The notes: generated by a model not told the origin, from the sequence alone. A DNA stretch of 64,000 nt from Cohaesibacter marisflavi (GCF_900115225.1 NZ_FOVR01000004.1:372001-436000); one strand, 5' to 3'; shown: positions 1 through 8,728, counted from the first letter of the stretch. Numbers and translations: made by a program.

Positions 1-1866
1 CGCTCCGGCGTTGGTCGTCATGACCAGAATGACGTTGCGGAAGTCCACCTGCTTGCCGTTATGGTCGGTCAGCTTACCGTGATCCATCACCTGCAGCAGA
101 ATGTTGTAAAGATCCGGATGGGCCTTCTCGATCTCGTCGAGCAGCAGCACACAATGCGGATGCTGATCAACGCCATCAGTCAGAAGACCGCCCTGATCAA
201 AGCCGACATAGCCCGGAGGCGCACCGATCAGACGCGAAATGGTGTGCTTCTCCATATATTCCGACATGTCGAAGCGCAGCAGTTCCACACCCATCAGATC
301 AGCCAGCTGACGCGTCACCTCGGTTTTACCAACCCCTGTCGGGCCAGAGAAGAGATAGCTACCAATCGGCTTTTCTGGCTCGCGCAATCCGGCACGAGCC
401 AGCTTGATCTGGCTGGTCAGGGCATCAATGGCCTGATCCTGTCCATACACCATCCGCTTGAGGTTAACCTCAAGATTGGACAGGACTTCCCTGTCATCCT
501 TGGAAACGGTTTTCGGCGGAATGCGTGCCATCGTGGCAACGGTGGCTTCCACTTCCTTGGCCGAAATGCTCTTGCGGCGACGTGAAACCGGCAACAACTG
601 CTGCGCAGCACCCGTTTCATCGATCACATCAATCGCCTTATCCGGCAGTTTCCTGTCATGGATATAGCGGGCAGAAAGCTCCACCGCAGACTTGATGGCG
701 TCATTGGTGAATTTCACGCTGTGATAATCCTCGAAATAAGGCTTCAGCCCTTTCAGAATATCAATAGCATCCGGCAGGGATGGTTCATTGACATCGATTT
801 TCTGGAACCGACGCACCAGAGCACGATCCTTCTCGAAGAACTGGCGATATTCCTTATAGGTGGTCGAGCCCATGCAGCGCAAATTGCCCGCAGCCAGCGA
901 TGGCTTGAGCAGGTTGGACGCATCCATGGCCCCACCAGAGGTCGCGCCAGCACCGATCACCGTATGGATTTCGTCAATGAAGAGGATCGCCCCTTCATAT
1001 TCCTCGATCTCCTTAATGACGCGTTTGAGACGCTCTTCAAAATCGCCCCGATAGCGGGTCCCTGCCAGCAGAGTGCCCATATCAAGCGAGAAGATGGTCG
1101 CCCCTTTGAGAACGTCAGGCACCTTGTCGTCAACAATGCGCTTGGCAAGCCCTTCCGCAATCGCGGTTTTGCCCACTCCGGGGTCACCGACAAAAAGCGG
1201 GTTGTTCTTGGAACGACGGCAGAGCACCTGAATGGTCCGATGGATCTCGGCATCACGCCCTATGAGAATATCGATTTTCCCGTCGCGCGCCTTTTCGTTC
1301 AGATTGACAGCATAGGCCTTGAGTGCTTCGGCCTTGTTACCGCCCTCTTCCTCGTCTTCCTCGAAATCGAAATCATCATCCATGTCATCGTCGGCACCGG
1401 TTGGCGGCACACCATCCGATATCCCCGGCGCCTTTGCGATGCCATGAGAAATATAATTGACTGCGTCATAGCGGGTCATGTCCTGATCATGCAGGAAGTA
1501 GGCTGCATGGCTTTCCCGTTCCGCAAAGATGGCAACTAGAACATTCGCTCCGGTCACTTCTTCGCGGCCCGAAGACTGCACATGAATGACAGCCCGCTGA
1601 ATAACGCGCTGGAATCCTGCCGTTGGCTTGGAATCCTGCCCCTTGTCCACCACAAGATTGGAAAGCTCATTGTCGATATAATCGAGCAAATTCTTTTCCA
1701 ACAGGTCCAAATCCACCCCACAGGCACGCATCACCGCCGCCGCGTCACTATCTTCAATCAACGCGAACAGCAGATGTTCAAGTGTAGCGAACTCCTGAAA
1801 CCGCTCATTCGCGGTCATCAGAGCTTTGTGCAGGGCAGCTTCCAGACTGTTAGAAAATGATGGCAC
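1..1866 (-). CDS. clpA: ATP-dependent Clp protease ATPase subunit ClpA (5' part, truncated by the window)
   Basis: ClpA is the AAA+ unfoldase that feeds substrates, including N-degron proteins handed over by ClpS, into the ClpP peptidase in the cytoplasm. The window holds codons 1-622; the last part of AAA2 and the C-terminus lie beyond base 1. The N-terminus ([16 protein letters not shown]) matches the ClpA repeat domain. A first Walker A (GDPGVGKT) sits near residue 230 and a second (GPTGVGKT) near 510. The edge falls in the [15 protein letters not shown] sensor region. The start is GTG at 1866, because the family's MPS start reads from it and no better ATG is upstream. It lies 9 bp after clpS, so the two are probably co-transcribed. 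Confidence 0.96.
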   Translation of the reverse strand, partial: MPSFSNSLEAALHKALMTANERFQEFATLEHLLFALIEDSDAAAVMRACGVDLDLLEKNLLDYIDNELSNLVVDKGQDSKPTAGFQRVIQRAVIHVQSSGREEVTGANVLVAIFAERESHAAYFLHDQDMTRYDAVNYISHGIAKAPGISDGVPPTGADDDMDDDFDFEEDEEEGGNKAEALKAYAVNLNEKARDGKIDILIGRDAEIHRTIQVLCRRSKNNPLFVGDPGVGKTAIAEGLAKRIVDDKVPDVLKGATIFSLDMGTLLAGTRYRGDFEERLKRVIKEIEEYEGAILFIDEIHTVIGAGATSGGAMDASNLLKPSLAAGNLRCMGSTTYKEYRQFFEKDRALVRRFQKIDVNEPSLPDAIDILKGLKPYFEDYHSVKFTNDAIKSAVELSARYIHDRKLPDKAIDVIDETGAAQQLLPVSRRRKSISAKEVEATVATMARIPPKTVSKDDREVLSNLEVNLKRMVYGQDQAIDALTSQIKLARAGLREPEKPIGSYLFSGPTGVGKTEVTRQLADLMGVELLRFDMSEYMEKHTISRLIGAPPGYVGFDQGGLLTDGVDQHPHCVLLLDEIEKAHPDLYNILLQVMDHGKLTDHNGKQVDFRNVILVMTTNAGA

Positions 1867-1875
1867 TTGGTATCC

Positions 1876-2220
1876 TCACTTTTTTTCCATGATGCATTGC
1901 AGCGGATGTTGGTGCTGATGGGCAAAGTCCATCACTTGGCTCACCTTGGTTTCCGCCACTTCATAGGTAAAGACGCCACACTCACCCACCCCGTGGTGGT
2001 GTACATGCAGCATAATACGGGTCGCATCTTCTCGGCCCTTGTTGAAAAACGCTTCTAAAACGTGAACAACAAACTCCATCGGCGTGAAGTCATCATTCAA
2101 CAGAAGGACCCGATACATATTAGGACGCTTGGTCTTGGGTTTTGACTTTGTTGTCACCCCAAGGTCTTCATCTTCATCCAGGCGACGAATATCCTTACTC
2201 ATTGCTTGAATTGTCTCCAC
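1876..2220 (-). CDS. clpS: ATP-dependent Clp protease adaptor ClpS
   Basis: ClpS binds N-end-rule substrates and docks on the ClpA N-domain. The 114-residue product has the family core: [17 protein letters not shown] near residue 37, then the [19 protein letters not shown] segment that forms the N-degron pocket. The first 35 residues are a charged, Lys-rich flexible tail. The chosen start is GTG at 2220, preceded by GGGAG at 5 nt. An ATG six codons later (2202) with a more distant GGAG is the alternative. It lies immediately upstream of clpA, the usual arrangement for a shared operon. Confidence 0.96.
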   Translation of the reverse strand: METIQAMSKDIRRLDEDEDLGVTTKSKPKTKRPNMYRVLLLNDDFTPMEFVVHVLEAFFNKGREDATRIMLHVHHHGVGECGVFTYEVAETKVSQVMDFAHQHQHPLQCIMEKK

Positions 2221-2666
2221 AAATTCTCCCGACCGGATGCCGGGTTGGTCTTCTTGAGCATCTCAGGCTTTTCCCCAGCCCAAATCACAGGGCTTGGATG
2301 AGGCATTTTGAATCGAGACACTACAGGTATGAGTTTGACATACAAAAAACCCCAGATGCCACAAAATAATGTAAGCATGCTGTCCTCTCATTGTAAGGGT
2401 ATATGCTTTCATAGCCAAACGGCGGCTAAAAATTAATTTCCGTTATATATTTCAATTAGTTGAACATTCTTAACATGCTAATACAAAATTAAAATTTTTC
2501 GCAAATTGCTTCTTGTTGCGCATTTTTTACCTTTTCCTAACCGAGTTTCCATACCCTTTTTAAAAAGGATGCGACAGGCTATACTCGCCTTCGAAGCGTC
2601 GCACTCGAAACAAAACCTCAAAGCGGAAAAATCCGTCAGTCATGACAAACATTCAAAGGACGTCAA
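2221..2666. other. Intergenic region between clpS and the D,D-carboxypeptidase gene
   Basis: This is 446 bp of AT-rich sequence between divergent genes, so it must hold the promoters of both the clpS-clpA pair (minus) and the carboxypeptidase (plus). A TTGACA hexamer occurs at 2335-2340, but I could not pair it with a convincing -10. I find no small gene with a good ribosome site here. Confidence 0.4.
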
Positions 2667-4154
2667 GTGTTTAGAGTAGCGTTCAGAGCCACATGGCGTG
2701 CAAATCCTGTGCGCCCAGCCATTATGATCGCCGCAGCCATGGTCATGGCGATCGCCGCGCTGGCTTCCCCCCATTCCGCCCAGGCGGCCAACAGCAAATA
2801 TGCCGGCTACGTCATCGATGTGAAAAGCGGCAAGGTTCTCTATTCAAACCATGCAAACTCCCCGCGTTATCCAGCTTCGCTTACGAAGATGATGACGCTG
2901 TATATGGCGTTTGAGCAGCTTGAAAAAGGAAAGATGTCGCTCAACAGCCGCCTCAAGGTTTCCAGACATGCCGCCGGTCAGGCCCCTTCCAAGCTGAACC
3001 TCAAACCCGGCAGCACCATCAAGATGAAGGATGCCATCCTCGCGCTCGTTACCAAATCAGCCAACGACGTGGCTGCCGTGATTGCCGAGAATATCGGCGG
3101 AACGGAATCCAAATTTGCGCGCATGATGACAGACAAGGCCCATTCCATTGGCATGAAGAACACGACCTTCAAAAACGCATCGGGTCTACCCAACAAATAT
3201 CAGAAGACCACTGCAGCTGATATGGCCCTGCTCGGACGTGCCCTTCAGGATCGGTTCCCGACCTATTACAAATATTTCAACACGCGCGTGTTCCAATATG
3301 GCAAAGCCCGCTACGGCAACCACAACAAGCTGTTGGGCCGCGTCAAGGGCGTTGACGGCATCAAAACCGGCTATACCCGTGCCTCCGGCTTCAACCTTGT
3401 TACAAACGTCAAAACCGGTGACCGCCACATCGTGGCCGTGGTCATGGGCGGGCGGACAGGCGCAAGCCGTGACGCACAGATGCGCAAGCTGATCAAGCAA
3501 TATCTACCAAAAGCCAAAACCGGCCGCCGTATGACAGCAATGGTCGGCGTTCCTGCCACACGTCGCTATATTGAATTGGCCGAAAGCATTCGTTTGCCAA
3601 AAGCCAAAACCCTGTCGCCAGCCCAGCCCATGCTCGTTGCATCTGCTGCGCCTCAACCGGCGCCTGTGAATTTGGTAATGGCTGATACGGCTCAGGTCTC
3701 CACTCTGCCACAGGCAAGTGCGGTGACCGGATCTACGCTGCGTCGCGCTATCGCCGATACAGCGCAATCCATGCCGAAACCGCGTCCTCGCCTGACAACT
3801 GCTGCCTTGGCCATTCCGCCCCTGCCGCGTCCGGCCAACGACCCAATCGGCGATCTGTCTACGCATGAAGCCCCGCTTCCAGAGGCAGCTCCATGGAGCA
3901 GCGTTCCGACCGGCTGGCAGATCCAGCTCAGTGCAACACCTTCGCTTGAAGCAGCCAACGAGATTCTAGACAAGGCCAGAGCAAGCAATGGACGCATGCT
4001 GAACGGCCGCGTCAACCACACGGAAACAGTTCAAAAAGGAAATACCACCCTTTATCGAGCACGTTTTGCTGGATTCCCGAGCAAGTCTTCTGCACGAGAT
4101 GCCTGTAAAACCCTGAAGAAACAAGAGTTTGCCTGTCTGGCACTGAATCCTTAA
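2667..4154 (+). CDS. D-alanyl-D-alanine carboxypeptidase (PBP5/6-type, S11 peptidase) with C-terminal SPOR domain
   Basis: A periplasmic penicillin-binding protein that trims the terminal D-Ala from peptidoglycan stem peptides. After a signal peptide (cleavage probably after AQA, residue 40), the S11 catalytic signatures are in order: SLTK with nucleophile Ser71, SAN at 131-133 and KTG at 233-235. A low-complexity Pro/Ala linker (about 300-410) leads to an 80-residue SPOR domain starting near WQIQLS, which in other proteins binds denuded glycan strands at the septum. The start is GTG at 2667 with AAAGGA 6 nt upstream; no in-frame ATG precedes the signal peptide. The SPOR tail is common in alphaproteobacterial DacA/DacC-like enzymes and suggests division-site targeting. 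Confidence 0.93.
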   Translation: MFRVAFRATWRANPVRPAIMIAAAMVMAIAALASPHSAQAANSKYAGYVIDVKSGKVLYSNHANSPRYPASLTKMMTLYMAFEQLEKGKMSLNSRLKVSRHAAGQAPSKLNLKPGSTIKMKDAILALVTKSANDVAAVIAENIGGTESKFARMMTDKAHSIGMKNTTFKNASGLPNKYQKTTAADMALLGRALQDRFPTYYKYFNTRVFQYGKARYGNHNKLLGRVKGVDGIKTGYTRASGFNLVTNVKTGDRHIVAVVMGGRTGASRDAQMRKLIKQYLPKAKTGRRMTAMVGVPATRRYIELAESIRLPKAKTLSPAQPMLVASAAPQPAPVNLVMADTAQVSTLPQASAVTGSTLRRAIADTAQSMPKPRPRLTTAALAIPPLPRPANDPIGDLSTHEAPLPEAAPWSSVPTGWQIQLSATPSLEAANEILDKARASNGRMLNGRVNHTETVQKGNTTLYRARFAGFPSKSSARDACKTLKKQEFACLALNP

Positions 4155-4175
4155 GAGTAATTGAGTAGTAGGAGA

Positions 4176-4871
4176 TCAGTCATGTTTTCCGAGCAGAACG
4201 GACTTGGCAGCGTTGATCTTGGAAGCAAGAAAGGTGGAGCCCCCGTGGTCCGGGTGGAGCCGCTTCATGAGGCGCCGGTGCGCCTCAACAACTTCCACAT
4301 CGCTGGCACCCGCCGCAAGCCCAAGCACCTGATAGGCTTCCTCCTTGGTCATGGGGCCAGAGTCCGCCGTGCTTCCTTCCCTCGCTGCAGGGTCAATATT
4401 GAAGCGTTCTCGCCAGTCGGGATGCCGGCCGTCAAGATACGCTTCAAGTAGATCGCGACTTTCCTTGTCGCCACCAACTTCTTGCCAGAGGCTGTTCAAT
4501 TCAGCCTCTGTCAAACTATCCAGCTCCCGCCCTTCGAACGAACCGGCCAATACCTGCCCGATGATGATGCCGGTATCGTGATCAAGCGTCATTTCCAACG
4601 CAGCCGTCCGCACAGTCGACCCTCTGCCGCTCTCCTTGTCGGCTCCGGCAAGATAAGATTTCTTCCTCAACAGCGACCAGGCAAACAGTGCCAGCGGCAT
4701 AGCCACCACCCACTGCTTGCGAAACAGGAAGAAGGCAGCCAGGATCAGGAAGAACACGCCCCCCAGCTTGTAGACCAGCGACAACACGTCACCAGCAGGC
4801 GCATAGGCAGCCCAGCGCACCAACAGAACAATGCCGACGAAAAACAAAAATCCGGCCAGTAGATAAATCAT
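4176..4871 (-). CDS. Membrane-anchored J-domain protein (DnaJ-like)
   Basis: The 231-residue protein has hydrophobic segments at about residues 1-20 and 33-66, a soluble middle, and a short C-terminal J-domain (YQVLGLAAGASDVEVVEAHR) carrying HPD at 206-208. J-domains stimulate Hsp70 ATPase, so this probably recruits DnaK to the inner membrane. The architecture (N-terminal membrane helices, C-terminal J-domain) resembles TIM14/DjlA-type co-chaperones of alphaproteobacteria. It lies 17 bp downstream of the VWA gene on the same strand, so the two are probably one transcript. Its client is unknown. Confidence 0.85.
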   Translation of the reverse strand: MIYLLAGFLFFVGIVLLVRWAAYAPAGDVLSLVYKLGGVFFLILAAFFLFRKQWVVAMPLALFAWSLLRKKSYLAGADKESGRGSTVRTAALEMTLDHDTGIIIGQVLAGSFEGRELDSLTEAELNSLWQEVGGDKESRDLLEAYLDGRHPDWRERFNIDPAAREGSTADSGPMTKEEAYQVLGLAAGASDVEVVEAHRRLMKRLHPDHGGSTFLASKINAAKSVLLGKHD

Positions 4872-4888
4872 CTTGTTTCGCTCATCCC

Positions 4889-5629
4889 TTATCGCGAGGA
4901 AGTCGGTCCGGGCAGCTGCTTCTGCAAATCGCGCGGCAAACGGGTTACATCCCTGCCAGACGCAGCATAGGCCGCGATGCCCTTCAAATAGTCGGCCAAC
5001 TTAAGTTTGGCTCCTGAATCGAACTGACCATAAGCGCCGCCGGTCAATCGCGCAATTGCCTTGAAGACATGAGCTGCCATCGCATCATTGCCTTCCTGAA
5101 AGACGAACACCGGCACGCCCTTGAGCGCAATATCACCCGCCAGACCGACGATCACATCAGGGTCTTCTTCCAGACAATCACCGACATAGACAACGGCGTC
5201 GATCTTGGTTTCCAGAACTTCATTTTTCACATGCTGTAAAATGCGCCCGATTTGCGTGCGCCCCGCGCGGCAATCAAACCGCTCCATCCAGCCGGTCATG
5301 TCTGCGGCCGACCGTGTCCAGCGGCTGGCACGGCATTCGCTCGTACCACGAAAATAGACAAGCTGGGTGGCAAGGCCGCCATGGGTTTCCGCAACCTCGA
5401 ACATTTCCTTTTGCAGTGAACAGGCAACATCCCATGTCGGCTGACGTGACATGGTGGCATCAAGAGCAAACAGAAGATTCCCGCTGGCAGGTTTCAGCCC
5501 CTTGGCTTCTTGCGCTTTGCGCACCATTTTCGCCTTGGAGAGAAACGCCGCCACCTCGCCTTTGTCAGAGCGGACTTCCGGCGTGGTCTGAGTCGTTTTT
5601 TCAACCAGCTGATCTTGCTTCTTGACCAT
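4889..5629 (-). CDS. VWA-domain protein of unknown function
   Basis: The 246-residue soluble protein has no signal peptide. From about residue 45 it reads as a von Willebrand A fold. LLFALDATMSRQPTWDVA is the first strand and MIDAS-like loop, with D-x-T-x-S in place of the usual D-x-S-x-S. AVVYVGDCLEEDPD is the later acidic strand. Residues 1-40 are charged and probably flexible. Proteins like this recur in alphaproteobacteria, but their partner and reaction are not established. The only functional clue here is the downstream membrane J-domain gene, 17 bp away. A 6-bp inverted repeat, TGGTCC/GGACCA (5662-5678), sits just upstream of the start. Confidence 0.75.
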   Translation of the reverse strand: MVKKQDQLVEKTTQTTPEVRSDKGEVAAFLSKAKMVRKAQEAKGLKPASGNLLFALDATMSRQPTWDVACSLQKEMFEVAETHGGLATQLVYFRGTSECRASRWTRSAADMTGWMERFDCRAGRTQIGRILQHVKNEVLETKIDAVVYVGDCLEEDPDVIVGLAGDIALKGVPVFVFQEGNDAMAAHVFKAIARLTGGAYGQFDSGAKLKLADYLKGIAAYAASGRDVTRLPRDLQKQLPGPTSSR

Positions 5630-5690
5630 GACGATCTGGGCCTCCCGAGCATTGTGTGATGTGGTCCGTTAAGGACCATTCATCCCCAAT

Positions 5691-5705
5691 ATTTAGGCAT
5701 GCATT
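5691..5705. repeat. 15-bp repeat ATTTAGGCATGCATT, copy 1
   Basis: This is an exact match to 8553-8567. This copy lies 62 bp upstream of the VWA gene start. It includes the palindrome GCATGC and, on the minus strand, ends in CTAAAT, which could be part of a -10 element. Its function is unknown. Confidence 0.4.
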
Positions 5706-5760
5706 GAAAAAAGCCAACCAATCAAATGGTTCCGGAGCACCTTTGGACTGTCAAAGCAGC

Positions 5761-6195
5761 CTAGAGAAGCCCCAGATCCGCCAGTTCTCGCCGAAAATCA
5801 GCCGGTAGATCATCATCTTCGCGTAAAGGATCAAGGTCTCTGGGGGCCTCGGTATCCTTGAGATAACGCCACCCCTGAAAGGCGCGCTTGGGCTGGGACT
5901 CGGTGCGGATCAATGTCGGATCCATCACGATCTGACAGCGCGATATGCCGTCATCCCCAACGATCTGCCTGAGATCAATAATCGGCTGCCGGGCGAGAAT
6001 CATGCCTTTGATCACCCAGTAGAGCGATCCTCCATCCAGAATTTCATCCCGCCGCTTGGGAGACATGCGCGTGGTATGAATATGCTCTTCCGGTTCGCCC
6101 GCAAGCGATTGCAAATGCCGCCTGTGTTCGATCCACCGTTCCAGATCATCGACACTGTCGACGCCAACGCACAATTTTACAATATGAACTGTCAT
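5761..6195 (-). CDS. DUF1489 family protein
   Basis: The 144-residue protein opens with MTVHIVKLCVGVDSVDDLE and contains the conserved THTTRMSPKR-like (here IHTTRMSPKRRDE) and GSLYWVIKG blocks typical of DUF1489, a family almost restricted to Alphaproteobacteria. It has no signal peptide or membrane helix. Its biochemical function is unknown. It is encoded divergently from the SDR epimerase gene at 6338, and the 142-bp gap must carry both promoters. Confidence 0.85.
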   Translation of the reverse strand: MTVHIVKLCVGVDSVDDLERWIEHRRHLQSLAGEPEEHIHTTRMSPKRRDEILDGGSLYWVIKGMILARQPIIDLRQIVGDDGISRCQIVMDPTLIRTESQPKRAFQGWRYLKDTEAPRDLDPLREDDDLPADFRRELADLGLL

Positions 6196-6337
6196 GCCGG
6201 TTCCTTATCACGCTGTTCATACGCTATAAAGTTAAGAACGGATCGCCAAAACTTGGCCATGGATTTATGCACATTTTGCTATAAGTTATAAAAACGCGAA
6301 TTTTTGCAATTTGCACCTAAAGACAGGAAAAGACTCG

Positions 6338-7234
6338 ATGCGAATATTTGTTACAGGCGGCACCGGTCTGGTGGGGAGCGCCATTGTCAAAGCTTTCTTG
6401 AAGCGCGGAGATGAGGTCACCACCCTCGCCCGCTCTGACAGAAGTGCGGATATTCAAAAAGGTCTCGGCGCAACACCAGTACGGGGCAGCCTGACCGATC
6501 CGGGCGACTGGGTTTCGCTGGCGCTGGAGCATGATGCCTTCATCCATGCTGCGGCAACCTTTGACAATGACATGGGCAGCGTCGACCACAATCTGGTGCG
6601 CGCTCTTCTGGAGATTGCCAAAAGCCTGCCCGAAGAGCGTCAAATTCCGTTCCTTTATACCGGTGGCTGCTGGCTCTATCCCGAAGAACCAGTCATCCCG
6701 ATTTCCGAGCGGCACATGCTGGACCCGGTGCCAGAATTCGAATGGATGCTCGACAGCATCGAACAACTCAGCACATGCCCGAACTTTCTCCTCACGGTTA
6801 TCCATCCCGGTCTGGTCATAGACAAGGGGCGTGGTTTCATCGCCGACTATGCGCGCGGCCTCAAGGAGGATGGCGAAATCACCATTGTGGGCGCCACGGA
6901 CACCCATTTCCCCTTCGTTCATGCCGATGATCTAGCCCAACTCTATGTCAGCGCCGTGGACAACCGCGGCGATGGCCTGCTGCTCAATGCCAGCGCCATA
7001 AAAAGCGCCACCGCAGAAGAGGTTGGCAAGCTGGTCGCCCAAGCCTGCGGCCTGCCCTATCAGGCGCGTGTCATTTCCATTGAAGAAGCACAAGTCAAGC
7101 ATGGCAACTGGGCCTCAGCCTATGCGCGATCCCAACGCATGTCATCGGACCGGGCGCATAATCAGCTCGGCTGGTCCCCGCGCTTTGACACCATAAAAGC
7201 CATGGTCGAAGACAGCGTCAAGTCAGACAGCTAG
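6338..7234 (+). CDS. NAD(P)-dependent SDR / epimerase-type oxidoreductase
   Basis: This is an extended or atypical short-chain dehydrogenase of 298 residues. The N-terminal nucleotide-binding motif GGTGLVGSAI (TGxxGxxG type) starts at residue 7, followed by a Rossmann fold. The C-terminal half (FPFVHADDLAQLYVSAVDN, then a substrate domain) resembles NAD-dependent epimerase/dehydratase proteins. The canonical YxxxK catalytic pair is not obvious, so it may be an atypical SDR. The ATG at 6338 was chosen over an upstream TTG because a CAGGAAAAG ribosome site precedes it and the Rossmann strand begins at once. The substrate is unknown. A hairpin follows the gene. Confidence 0.82.
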   Translation: MRIFVTGGTGLVGSAIVKAFLKRGDEVTTLARSDRSADIQKGLGATPVRGSLTDPGDWVSLALEHDAFIHAAATFDNDMGSVDHNLVRALLEIAKSLPEERQIPFLYTGGCWLYPEEPVIPISERHMLDPVPEFEWMLDSIEQLSTCPNFLLTVIHPGLVIDKGRGFIADYARGLKEDGEITIVGATDTHFPFVHADDLAQLYVSAVDNRGDGLLLNASAIKSATAEEVGKLVAQACGLPYQARVISIEEAQVKHGNWASAYARSQRMSSDRAHNQLGWSPRFDTIKAMVEDSVKSDS

Positions 7235-7272
7235 TTGGTGCGCTTTCCCAGCCGCATACTCACCAGTCAAAC

Positions 7273-7303
7273 AACCGAAGGAAGCCATTGGCATCCTTCG
7301 GTT
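7273..7303 (+). terminator. Hairpin after the SDR gene, probable terminator
   Basis: A ten-bp stem AACCGAAGGA / TCCTTCGGTT has an inner GCC/GGC pair. Only a short T run follows, so termination is likely but not certain. Confidence 0.6.
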
Positions 7304-7395
7304 TGCATCCCCACCAACCCCGGGGGGGCCTTGACGCGCCTAACGCTGCCCTGCCGATACCACCTATTTATATATCACTTATTCCGAATTTTCGC

Positions 7396-7424
7396 TTGAC
7401 TTAATATTCGAATATACTAAATTA
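7396..7424 (+). promoter_or_regulatory. Candidate promoter/operator of the ArsR-rhodanese pair
   Basis: TTGACT (7396-7401) can serve as -35, with a weak TAAATT -10 about 16 bp downstream. Between them lies a perfect 12-bp palindrome, ATATTCGAATAT (7404-7415). A palindrome in the spacer is the usual position for an ArsR-family repressor. Autoregulation is therefore inferred, not shown. Confidence 0.5.
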
Positions 7425-7525
7425 GCAAAATCTAATGATACAACTGATCAGAGCGAGCTTGCTGACCAAGGGTCCCCCAAATCCAAAGCTTGCTTGCCCC
7501 GATCAGGTTCAAAGCAGGACCGGGA

Positions 7526-7870
7526 ATGGCAGAGGATTCTTCAATCGAGGCTTTGGCGGATCAGGCAGATGAAGTTGCAAGACTTCTCAAACTGCTCGGC
7601 AATGGCAATCGCTTGCGAATCCTTTGTCAACTCACAGATGGAGCCGACAAGTCGGTAAATTGCCTTGCTGATCGCCTCCATATCAGCCAAAGCGCCCTTT
7701 CCCAACATCTTGCCAAAATGCGTGAAGACGGTCTTATTGCTGGCCGCCGCGACGCCCAGACCATTTATTACTCCATTTCAGATGGAAATGCAGAGTTGCT
7801 GCTCAGCGTCCTGAAAGACCTCTACTGTTCCAACGACAGCACAGGTGAGGCTCAGGCGAAAGCAGAGTGA
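7526..7870 (+). CDS. ArsR/SmtB-family repressor, SqrR/BigR (sulfide or persulfide)-like
   Basis: A 114-residue winged-helix regulator: LLKLLGNGNRLRILCQL, the recognition helix SQSALSQHLAKMREDGL and the wing RRDAQTIYYSI. It lacks the Cys-Val-Cys metal box of ArsR. It does have Cys34 in the ILC helix and Cys101 near the C-terminus, 67 residues apart. That matches the placement of the sulfur-sensing pair of SqrR and BigR; a third Cys46 is extra. The adjacent rhodanese supports a sulfur role. I chose ATG 7526, with AGGA just upstream, over a TTG at 7490 that would add 12 unconserved residues. Confidence 0.82.
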   Translation: MAEDSSIEALADQADEVARLLKLLGNGNRLRILCQLTDGADKSVNCLADRLHISQSALSQHLAKMREDGLIAGRRDAQTIYYSISDGNAELLLSVLKDLYCSNDSTGEAQAKAE

Positions 7871-7887
7871 TTTTAAAGGAAAGCCAA

Positions 7888-8232
7888 ATGGCAAAGAAGC
7901 AGATCGTCAAACAGATCAACCATGACGAGGCCAAAACCCTGTTGGACAAGGGCGCAATCTTGATTGATGTCCGCGAGAAAATGGAACTGATGATGAAAGA
8001 AGTTCCGTCCGCCCTGCATCATCCCCTTTCTTCCCTGAAAGGCCCGATCGATACCAATGGCGCTCCGGCAGCCATTTTCTTTTGTGCCTCAGGGGCCCGC
8101 ACCAACGGCTATGCACGCCAACTGGCCGATTGCGTCGATTGTGACGCTTACATGTTAACGGGCGGTGTCTATGCCCTCTCCCGCATGGGTGTTCAGACCA
8201 AGAGCGGCCTATCAAAACTATTCGGGCGCTAA
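7888..8232 (+). CDS. Single-domain rhodanese-like sulfurtransferase
   Basis: The 114-residue cytoplasmic protein has one rhodanese fold: LLDKGAILIDVRE near residue 18, then the active-site loop C-A-S-G-A-R with Cys66, the residue that carries the persulfide. The six-residue CxxxxR loop is the type expected for sulfur (not arsenate) substrates. The start ATG has AAAGGA 7 nt upstream. It follows the ArsR-type regulator by 17 bp and is followed by a strong terminator, so the two form a bicistronic unit. It probably handles reactive sulfur species under control of the upstream repressor. Confidence 0.88.
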   Translation: MAKKQIVKQINHDEAKTLLDKGAILIDVREKMELMMKEVPSALHHPLSSLKGPIDTNGAPAAIFFCASGARTNGYARQLADCVDCDAYMLTGGVYALSRMGVQTKSGLSKLFGR

Positions 8233-8267
8233 ACCCGCAGTTTGCTTAAAAGCAGACCCTGAAAATG

Positions 8268-8300
8268 AAAAAAGCGTGGGCTCGACCCACGCTTTTTTTT
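8268..8300. terminator. Bidirectional intrinsic terminator
   Basis: The stem is GCGTGGG / CCCACGC with loop CTCGA, flanked by A6 on the left and T8 on the right. It can end both the rhodanese transcript (plus) and the small membrane peptide transcript (minus). Confidence 0.9.
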
Positions 8301-8331
8301 CGCATTCTCCGCACATCTCTTAAGTGTGCGC

Positions 8332-8457
8332 TTAACCAGCAGCAATCGCTACCGTATCAAATGCTCCGAAGAAATACACAATGGCAAGAATGGCACCGAG
8401 GGCCAAAACCGCTTTCATTGTGACGCCCCAACAAGAAACGTTGACTTCGTTGTCCAT
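8332..8457 (-). CDS. Predicted 41-residue single-pass membrane peptide
   Basis: I do not recognise this small gene. It reads MDNEVNVSCWGVTMKAVLAL, then a hydrophobic run (roughly residues 15-33, including ILAIVYFFGAF), and ends TVAIAAG. Evidence that it is real: a TGAGG ribosome site 4 nt before ATG 8457, a coherent N-out/one-helix layout with a single Lys before the helix, and a strong terminator 32 bp after the stop in the right orientation. An internal ATG at codon 14 is an alternative start giving only the helix. An inverted repeat CTCAC-GCT-GTGAG (8496-8508) and a 15-bp repeat lie upstream. Its role is unknown. Confidence 0.6.
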   Translation of the reverse strand: MDNEVNVSCWGVTMKAVLALGAILAIVYFFGAFDTVAIAAG

Positions 8458-8552
8458 GTAACCTCAGCTGTCACTTGACTATATGATACCGCACACTCAC
8501 GCTGTGAGCGCGGAGGCCCCCTTGTTAACGTCTCGGCAATAAATTCGCAACC

Positions 8553-8567
8553 ATTTAGGCATGCATT
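8553..8567. repeat. 15-bp repeat ATTTAGGCATGCATT, copy 2
   Basis: This is identical to 5691-5705. It lies 96 bp upstream of the 41-codon gene (minus) and 161 bp upstream of the DUF599 gene (plus), so either could be controlled by whatever recognises it. Confidence 0.4.
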
Positions 8568-8728
8568 TGCTGCAAGTCAGCAATCGGTGGAGAAATTTCT
8601 AAGAAAAACAATCATCTAGTGTTTAATAAATTTGTGCGTAATATGGCAAATCCGTGTTTCAATCTGGCGCAGTTTAGCCGATTATCCCGGCAACCCATAG
8701 GCTTTGCAAGTATGACAGGATCTCATCC

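Noticed and set aside
61-1539. Plus-strand frames at the left edge
   Set aside because: They are antisense to clpA, which reads through with two Walker A motifs and typical ClpA sequence.
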